A stretch of 64,000 bases of DNA, taken from assembly GCA_025642075.2 (NCBI GenBank), contig JAODUO010000042.1, positions 455,001 to 519,000 on the forward strand. The letters are read 5' to 3'. A model generated the notes under the pieces. It was not told the DNA's origin. It did no database searches and worked only from the letters and a program-made list of their open reading frames with translations. The stretch comes from Ridgeia piscesae (Eukaryota > Annelida > Polychaeta > Sabellida > Siboglinidae). A program made the position numbers and the translations under genes. Shown here piece after piece: positions 52,701 to 62,800 of this stretch (positions within the stretch are counted from its first letter, which is position 1; each line of letters opens with the position of its first letter).

Positions 52701-55700
52701 AGGTAGAGAGCAGGGACGCCTGGCTACGCACATCAACTACAACAGGTAGAGAGCAGGGACCCCTTTCTGCACACATCAACTACAACAGGTAGAGAGCAAG
52801 GACCCCTTGCTACTCACATCAACTACAACAGGTAGAGAGCAGGGACCCCTTGCTACGCACATCAACTACAACAGGTAGAGAGCAGGGACCCCTTGCTACG
52901 CACATCAACTACAACAGGTAGAGAGCAGGGACCCCTTTCTGCACACATCAACTACAAAGATAGAGTAGGGACCACTTGCTGCACTCATCAACTACAACAC
53001 ATGACACCAGTAACAGGTACATGACACCAGTAACGGATACATGACACAAGTAACTGGCACAACACAAGAAACTGACACATGTATCTGACACCTGACACCA
53101 GTAACTGACCCACACATGACACCTGTGACTGACACGTAAGACCAGTAAATGACAAACAACGCCAGTATCCGATACTACATCATTAACCGACACGACACTG
53201 GTAACTAATATATAACACCAGTAGCCAACATATGACACAAGTAGATGATGCATGACACCACCAACCGACATATGATACCACTAACCAACACAAGAAACTA
53301 GTAACCAACACAACACCAGTAACCAGTATTTGACACCGTTAAGTGACACACGACACAAGTAATTGACATGACACCAGTACCTGACACTTGACACAAGTAA
53401 CCAACACAACACCAGTAACTGACATGACACCAGTAACCGACACAGCATAACACCAGTAACCAACACAAGAAATCAATAACCAATAAAACACCATCAACTA
53501 AATGTAGCCGTGGGTATACTCACAGACCAAGTAGAACATGACAACGAGACCCTCAGTGCTCTGTGTCTGTGCAGTAAACGTTTCCTCCGTCAGTCGCTGG
53601 ACATGTGTGTGGTCAAGACTGCGACCGTGGATCACACGCACAGTCTTTGACACATCATCATCCTCGTCCAGGAGTGGGTCTTTGTAGTCGTCATCATCAT
53701 CATCGTAATCGTCATCGACATCAACGTAATCTATCATACCAACACGACAACATTAATCACTATTATGTATTCACACATTAATTATTAGTGATTAAATTTT
53801 TTTTCACAGGTAATCAAACATGGACGTAGGACATAACTGTGAGCAATGCACCTTTGCATACAGATAGTATACGACATATATCTAAGTTCACTCTGACAGA
53901 CCACCACACCTGACTCATCCTTGGTATCTGTCATTTTGGCCCTTGCTCGCCTCCTAGGTAGCAGTGTTGTCCACAGTTTTCTGTCAAGAAATCTTTCTGG
54001 CATTTCAGCCAGTGGCATCAATTCCCATTCCGTCTAGTCAAACGTGAAACAACCATTTCTGTAATTCTTATTATCGTCATGTTTTGATGTTCAGAAGTGG
54101 AAAGTTTATGACCATATTTGTAATGGGGTGTTTCTGATCTGTAAGTACATAACATTTAATTTGCCACAAACAGACCTAATACAACTGTAATGGTCGCTTA
54201 ATTACTTTAATGAAATAAAAATTCAACATTATTTTTCCCAGTTTTTAACACAAATGCAAAACTGACAATTATATAATCAACACAATGATTCACAGATTCA
54301 ACCAGAGCGGACAAAATTGTCAAGAGACACAAATGCAATCTTCAGGTGGTATTCTGCCATGAGTTGGAGAATATAACATTCATCATTATTTGACAACTCA
54401 CCTTGTCTCTTAATTTTAAGCTAATCATTGACAAACCAACATTTTCCTTAACTCCGACCTTTTTCACATCAAATTTAGTCCTGAAAGAGCAAATAAACCA
54501 GCGCTTCAGTATCAAGATTTCTTATGTTTATTTCATACATTAGCAGATTGTAATCATCCATTCTGTTTCAAACCAGGTAATCCTTGACACAACCAAGAAC
54601 ACAGATGTGTTTAAAACTATTAAGTAACATTTACATTCCAAGAGAGAAACATTTAATATTAGTTAACCTTCATTGTTATTACAATAATGAAATATTACCA
54701 AATTATACTGTTACTTTAATGTAGTAATTAATGTACTACTAATGTGATAATATAGCATCTCACAATGATTGTTCTCTCTGTTGCTGCTAGAGTATTATGA
54801 TAACCATATAATGAAAATTATGCTAAACTAGTTACCACCCATTCATCGCACAAACCCAAGCACACCAGATGTAACTGATACACTTTCATCTTACATTTCT
54901 GCATTTGGCAAATGTCTCATGTCCCCGTAATGTGAATGTTGAGTCACAGTGGCGTCCTCTGGAGAATAGCTCATCAGAGGAAGCAACCTTGTTGCATATC
55001 AATAACTCCACATAACTACCTAGTTCTTAATGCATCCCTATCTGGTAGATCAATCACTGTGGTTAAAGAAAATTAATGAACATAAAAAGCAGCAACTGAA
55101 CCCTGCACTTGTGTGGCGATACTGCTAGGCTGTTCCCTAATTTAGCACATTAACATACAGATAACAAAATGATGGTGTTAAGTATAACAATATGACTCAC
55201 TTGTCCACAATTAAAAATCCAATCAAGCCTCGATATTTTGGTACGAACGATTGTATTTCCATTTTTAGATCATCAACACGGTCACTGCTGGCAATGAAGG
55301 CGACTGTGTGCATGTCGTTCTGCTCATACAGGGTGTGATTACTGCCCGGTATTGTCAACTAGTAACATAACAAAATAACATGGCAATCAACCAACCAACA
55401 AACAAAATGGCTGATTTGTATATAACACTACACTGTATTGTTAACTGAAGAGTTATTCTTTGGGAACTAGTGAACTTGAAAGCGTTTCATTGTCACACTG
55501 ACAAAACCATAGTATCTGTGATTAAATGAGCAAGATTTGAGCAATATTCATACAACACAATACAACAGTAAGGGAATATGGGTCTGATGGGAATCCATAA
55601 AAAACTAAATGATCAACTACTACCCACAGCATATTATTATCAAAGACAAATGCTTTAGTAATTTCTTGTAAACAATAAAAAATGCATTTTTACTTTTCTC

Positions 55701-56477
55701 ATTTGGCTTTCTATTTGTTAAGAAACATAACATATCTAGTTTGACATATTCGCTTGTTGATGTAAATGCACTATTAATGTTCAACTAAATCACCTACTAA
55801 ATTACTTCCTGATCAAAAAGCAGTGACAAGATGGCACATTAAACCTGACACAATGTAGAATATTTAATCTAGAAGTTATTCTGTTCACAGATTTTCAAAT
55901 TACATGATCAAATGATCATTGCCAATGATTTAAAAAATAACTCATTCCCTAAACTATTCATATATTACAGACTTGAAATATATAACGTCATAGTAATTTT
56001 TGTATTATACATTTATATACTTTACTCAATATCAAAATTATAGTTCACATTATGCAAGTCATTGAGGATTCTACATAATATAGTGCATCAGCATCAATCA
56101 TCTCACAGAATCAACACAGTCCCACACAACCAACATAAAACACCAAGACATCTACACAACCCGATAGAACCAGCACAATCCCACACAACCAACATAAAAC
56201 ACTAAGACATCTACACAACCCCGCAGAACCAACTCACTTACCACGGGTTCGATATCAATGTTCTGCAGGAACCGTCGAATAGAAAGTAGGTCCCACTCAT
56301 CTCTGTACTTTGTCACACTGCATGGTTTCTTATCACTTTTTGCCTCTTTGCAGTGCAACACCCATATTTCGACATCGTCATGTGGCTTATGTCCACTGCA
56401 AGAAGGTAATATTAAAGTTATACTGTGTCTCTGATTATTGTATGCAGTTGGAACTGGATGAGGCAGAGTCAAGGGTA

Positions 56478-56512
<35 letters not shown>

Positions 56513-56780
56513 ATATATGTGGCAATCAAAAAGGTAAATTAGTGACATTGATGCCAACAGGTTTGCTTTTTGTGTGGTTACATTTTGCATTCCATTTGTA
56601 TTTTGTGACAATCTTTTTTTATACATATTTTAGATGCAATCATGAGTTGTACGATGAATACCCTTTTAAGGACATTAAAATGAATTGAATTAAATATATA
56701 CATATGTATATTATATAATCAAACAATGCCATAAGGTGAGTGGGCTACTCAAATGGATGTTCAGTATAGAGAGGAGTGAT

Positions 56781-56844
<64 letters not shown>

Positions 56845-59800
56845 TACATACCTGAGTATGTACATATATATATATATATATACATTTATATACATATATT
56901 ATAATCAGACAAAGCCATAAGGTGTGTGGGGGTACTCAGAAAGAGTCAAGATGGTCAGTTATCATGAAAAGTTGACAACAGTTTTTTTGTAATATAAACA
57001 TTACAAAAACATACAGCACGGCATGGTAATGGTGGTCACAGCAACCACCTCATTGACAGGTACCATGGAAACCCAGCTTTTACATGTGTATCTTCAAAAT
57101 TATGGAAGATACAGGCAAATAAAGGGTATTTTTTCTCTCCATTTATGGAAGTTTTTTCTGTAGTATTATTTATACTAACACGAATTATGCATTAACCATA
57201 ACCACAGGTGTGTAATTTCTTTACCCATTTAATGGTGTATAGTTCGACAGTCTTCAAAATATGCCAGCGTTTTGTTGAATGGGCACGCCGCAGGAACAGT
57301 ATATGTGGTGGGGTAGTTTGGCCGATACTGAGCATATGCACATTTTCAACAAAGCATATGCAAGGGTAAATAATAAAGTACACAAATACTAATTGTATCT
57401 ACGTGGGATAGTTTTTGATAATACCGACCGAATGATATAGACATACTGATTTTGGTCAGAGTTTTAATATCAGTGAACATTTTTTTCACACATTCACCTA
57501 GTATTACTTAAAGTATGTGACAATGATCAATTACAAATTCAGCCATTTTTCCTTCTATTCATTATGACGTTTACACATTTGGTGATACCGAGCGTATACA
57601 CCAGACAGAGCACATGCAAATCAGACATCTCAGAAACGACGTACTGCTGCAATTACCAGAAGGGGTGAGGACACAATGAAGGCAATAACCAAATCACGGA
57701 TGATGTTGGTAACGGAATTTCTGAGGAGATAAGATAACAGCAATGAGTTACCTGGAAAGAATGGTCAAATCATGGTTATTAGACAACCATTTTTATCACT
57801 GTCCAAATTTAAAACCAAAATCCAACCCGGGAGTTCCACCCACTGAAATTCAGCGACATTAAGATGTCATTTTTAAAATTGCCATTAAAAAAGCATTTTT
57901 TTCAAAAGGGCAGAGGAAAAAACGTTTTGCAGAGCAATACGCCAAAAGCAAAAAAGACAAATGCCCCAAACTCAAAAACTAAAAAATTTCCAAAGAGCTA
58001 TCCCATATTAACCTCAAAGAAAATACGAAAACCCCAAGGGAGAAAACTTTTTAAAGAAATGGACAAGACAAGACCAATCAAATATAAACTGTGCATGAAG
58101 AAAGACATGCATTACAAGACTACAGCAAAAAGTGAAGTGGTAGAGGACATTGACACATTCTCCCAAACACTGATGAGAGAACTCCTAGAATTCAGAGCAC
58201 ATTGTCACAGGGCCTTCACACAGTATGAGGAAATCAGACATCTCAGAGGTAAATTTAAGCCTATGATGGAAGCCACATGTCAGGTGGACTATGCAAGGAA
58301 CAGGCAGGTGGACTGTGCAAGTACAATGTATGTGGATGAGATAGGTTCTGGGTGTTATGATAATGCGCAGATAAGTATCCATCCGATGGTATTGCACTAC
58401 AGAGATGAAGATGGGGATATGAAGGTTGTGAGATTTGTTGGCCTGTCAGGTATAATGGCTCACTCGGTGCCTTCTACATTCACCTTTCTTAAAGCAATGA
58501 TGTTAGAGCTACACCAAACTATGCTGTTATTAAACACCATCCATTTTGTGACCGACTGTCCAAGTTCTCAATACCAAAATAGCTCAATCTGCGGGTTAGT
58601 TGGCCAGGCCCAACTGATTCGTACACCAAATAACGAGGTGAAACATCCCTTCGTTATTTGGTGTACAACGTGTCAGCCGAGTTAAAAGAGAACTGCATTT
58701 CTTCAGAAATGGTGATGATCGGAAAAAATGCACGTACCTGTCGCAGAGCAATACGCCAAGGCCAAGCAAAATAAGACAAATGCCCCTTAGAACAAGTATT
58801 TCTATTTTGAAAATACTAATGAAGAATGCCTTTCAGCGATACCGAGCGTATACCTATTTTAACCAGCCTCATGAAGACTACAGATGACAGTATCCGCATA
58901 CGATGGCATGACAAATGTCTTTAATGTAAAATAACAAGATAATGTCACCAAAGGAAGATATATAGAAAATATCACCAAAGGGAAAGGACAAGATAATGTC
59001 ACTGATGCAAACAAATGCCAGCCAGCAAAAAAGAATGGGATTATGACAACAAAGAAAAGAGATAACATAATGCCACTAGGAAAACAAGAAAATAACAACA
59101 GGGAACAAGATACGACAATGTCACAGAAACAATATGAGACAATGTTAACAACAGAACGTGTCAACATGGTACCCACGGTAAACCTTTGATGCATTCTACA
59201 TTTGTCGTCAGAGCAAACTGAAACCGGTCCTTGAATGGGTAGGCAAGTTCCATCACAATTCGGTGATCTGTCAGCAAACAACATTTGTGTGAACAGAGTA
59301 ATAGTGGCTTCTCTACCGGCAACTGTAGCAATAAATATCAAGTACAGTGTGTGTGTGCATGCATGCGTTTACATTTGTGCATGCATGTATGCATGCCTGG
59401 GTGCCCATGATCTTTGTTTGCATGCATATGTTATACGGTTACACTGAACAATCACTGGTAAAATTAATATCCTGCCTTTGTGACATGTGCAGTACATGTA
59501 GTCTGAGGCTGGGATAAATAGCATGCTGAGCAGCAGTACCTCAAAACAGGTGACTGATGACTACTGAAATGAGGTCAACTGTGATGATGTCACTTGTCTA
59601 TTACAGGCAGTGGGCAATACACAGCGCAATTAACTGCACATGTGTGCATGCATGCACGACAGGGTACATGTGTGAATATATCCGTCAGATGTACACTACT
59701 GTGCATAAGACCCACACACAATACCACAATTCAATGTGCATATATATTGTTCATGGCTCCAAGATATGGTTATGTTGTAAGAAATTAACTTACTTTGCAT

Positions 59801-62800
59801 ATCAATTGAAACGTACAACATTTCAACCTATCATCTACAGGTCATGGTCACGTTTGTACTGGTGTCACATGTGTTGGCTCAGGTTTTGGCAGGGTAATTT
59901 GGTTGTAGATGGCAGACAGGTCCCTAGTCTATGTTCATGGTAGGGGCTCTTTGTTTGACATACAGAGCCTCCTTCACTTTTCTCTTGTATCAGTTGGATT
60001 CTCAGGTCTGTACTTTGGTGTTATCCATGGACATTGAGTGTCCTGTGGCCCAGCAACGGTCTCCTACTCCTGTTGGTTTGTCCAGGTTTGTGTCTTCTTT
60101 GAACCTCTGGCTGAGTGGTCTCATAGTATCACCAATGTATGTGTGGCTGCTGTCGTTGTCACATGTAATGTTGTAGATGGTTCCACATTGGTGTTCTTTC
60201 TGTGTTTTGTTCTACCATCGAAGGGAGGGTGTTAGCTGGCTTATGGTACATGTGTATGTTGTGTGACTTATAAATCTGGCCAAGTTTTCTGGTAACCCTG
60301 CAACGTATGGTAGTCCCAAAATAGTGAATATATTCTTCATGGCTCCAAGATATGGTTATGTTATAAGAAATTCACTTATTTTGAAGCAAACTGTAGAAAC
60401 GTACAACATTTCGATCTGTAGGTGACCAGTTGAAACATTGTGTTTCTACAAATTTTGCTTCAAAGTAAGTTAATTTCTTACAACAGGCCCAACATAGGTC
60501 GGCTTTCTTGGGTTCGATGGTGAACTGCTGTTGATATGTTCAGTGAACTCTTCCATGTCGTGTTCATGAGGTATGGTGAATGTGTCATCCACATATCATA
60601 GCCACAATGATGGGGGGTCAGTGCTGTAGAGATGGCTAATTTATTAAATTGTTCCATGTAGCAATTAGTTACTAGGGGAGATATGGGTGACCCCATAGCT
60701 GCACCATGTGTTTGCTGGTAATATCCACCTTCATATGAAGTAGGTGGTATTCAGACAGAAGTCGAGGAGCTCAACTATCTGTGGGATGGTCATTTCCGTG
60801 CAGCTGGTTAGGGTGTTATCTTCTTGTAGTCTCTCTGTGATGACTTCCAGTGCCTTGTCCACAGGGACACTGGTGAAAAGTGCTATGACATCATACAACA
60901 CCAGTTTCCGAGCAGATGGTATTTCTAGACAGGTATTTCCTTGGTGTTTTTGATGCCGTGACAATTCTTTCCCACTAGGGGGTAAGGATGCTAGCCAGGT
61001 ATTTGGGTGCATTGTATGTGATACTGCCACAACTGGATACCATAGGCTTAAGGGATGCGTTGCTTTTGTACCTTAGGTGTCCCATACAATTTGGAGGTTC
61101 TTCTGAATCTATAGTATAGTATAGTATAGTACAGTTTGTCTGAGATGGATCCATTTCTCTTCCACTTCCTTAGGATGTTGATCAGTCTGTTTTTGTATGT
61201 ATATGTGGGGTCTTTGCTAAGTCTGGTGTATGTATTCGTATCGCCAACCATGTCAGTCATTTTCATTCTATATTCGGTAGTGTTCATTATTAACGTAGCT
61301 CTACCTTTGTTTGCAAGGAGTATGATGATCAAGTTCTTTTTCAGTGTCTGTAGAGCTACCCTCTCCCCCTTGCTGATATTAGATTTAAGGAGCTTAGATC
61401 GTTTGATGGTGCGTACAACCTCCCCTCAGAGTTCTTCTGCCACAGTCTCTGTCATGTATTTAGGAACTACTTTAGTACCGGCTATGATTTCTTCGACCAG
61501 GAGGATAGTCAGGGTAATGGCAAAGTATAGATCGTTCATCATCACTAATCTGCCTGGCGCTCAGGTTCATTACCCACCTGTTTGTCACTTCGTTCTTAGT
61601 TTGAGATTTGTTGTAAGTTTCTCGAAATTGTATTGTTTTTGTGACCTAGTTTCCTCGAATGTGTGCAACCGCAAGCAACTGTTATGCTTCCGCCATTTCG
61701 TCACTGTTCAAGATGGCTTCCACCTGTTGTTTATCCGTTGTTAGGGATTCGTTCAGTTTATCAATCATGTATATACACTGCCATAAGCTTACACCGAGAA
61801 GCTGTAATTCTGCTTTCTTTACAATGTGCTGCGCTCTTACGCCAGTTATGTTTGTGTTCAGTTTTATGCTTGTCGGAGTGATCTTATATCGAGAATCCAG
61901 CTGGCACAATAGCAAAGCGAAGGAGGCTATATACATATCTCAAACACCTGCCCGCCATCTACAACCAATTATCCCGCCAAAACCTGAGCCAACACACGTG
62001 ACACCAGTACGTGCGCAAGACCTGTAGATGATGGGTCGAAATGTGGTACGTTTCAAAAGATATGCTCCAGAGTAAGTTAATTTCTTATAATATAATTGTG
62101 TGCATCTATTGGCAATCCCATCCTCACGTGCCAGTGATAGCTGTTGCTGATTACATCAGTACCAGTCAGCAGTACCCATGGCTGATCCATTTGCAAAAAA
62201 TATGAATTTAAACTTGGTTGTCCTTAATTGCTAGTTCAACTCAGTTAACTCCCACACTTCGTGTAGAGGATCCACCAGGGCTAGTTTTGTATAACAAACA
62301 GCTCTGGTTGCGAGGATGGGCAATCCTTGTTTGAACACTTTTTTATGGCAATTCTTATTCAGACAATTTTTGATCAATTTTTAAGGGAAATATTTGTTTG
62401 GCAAAATCTCATTATAGCAATCACTAATCAGAATTCTTATTTGGACCATTCTTGTTGTTAGGACAAATCTTGTTGAAGCAGGTTTTTCAAAACAATTCTC
62501 TCTGCAGAACAACAACCATGTAAAACCTGTGTCAACCATAGGAGCCAATAGAATTCTACCTCACCATAACTTCCAGTTCCTTTGATTCTACTGTATACAA
62601 CATCTTGTTTCCCAACATTTGTCTGTTCAAGATATCTGAGATCACCTGAAGTCTTAATTATTGGCACTTCTTCCAGTAAGATGCTCCTGGAATCAAGTAA
62701 CAGCAGCACCACAGTGTAGCAGTGAGATTAAACATAGCAGCAATAGCATAGCAACAGTAACAGCTGTCAGAGTTCAAAAGGACTTTTGTGCTAACATCTT

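Larger units (their letters stand above)
57320..58860 (+). mobile_element. Unidentified DNA-transposon-like element
   Basis: The 16-base motif GATACCGAGCGTATAC occurs at 57,585 and 58,839, and a variant (GATACTGAGCATATGC) at 57,323. A second direct repeat of about 40 bp (GCAGAGCAATACGCCAA and GACAAATGCCCC) is at 57,931 and 58,742. They bracket the open frame at 57,864-58,685. The true ends are not known. Confidence 0.45.
59781..62093 (-). mobile_element. Penelope-like element with inverted terminal repeats
   Basis: On the minus strand, from 62,093 down, it shows an N-terminal region ([14 protein letters not shown]), RT start ([29 protein letters not shown]), motif A ([19 protein letters not shown]), [23 protein letters not shown], and finally a GIY-YIG endonuclease. 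The ends 59,781-59,932 and 61,940-62,093 are about 150-bp inverted copies of each other. Penelope elements are known to carry terminal repeats in direct or inverted order. Frames are broken repeatedly, so it is inactive. Confidence 0.83.

Noticed and set aside
53498..53737. Asp-rich frame as a separate small protein
   Set aside because: It is an internal TXNDC16 exon with matching splice sites and phases.
57721..57780. Possible TXNDC16 exon between AG and GTAACT sites
   Set aside because: The translation does not match the family, and the missing segment was found at 59,177-59,267.
58859..59341. 160-codon minus-strand frame as a gene
   Set aside because: It overlaps the TXNDC16 exon at 59,177-59,267 in another frame, and the TXNDC16 frame is the one matching the family.
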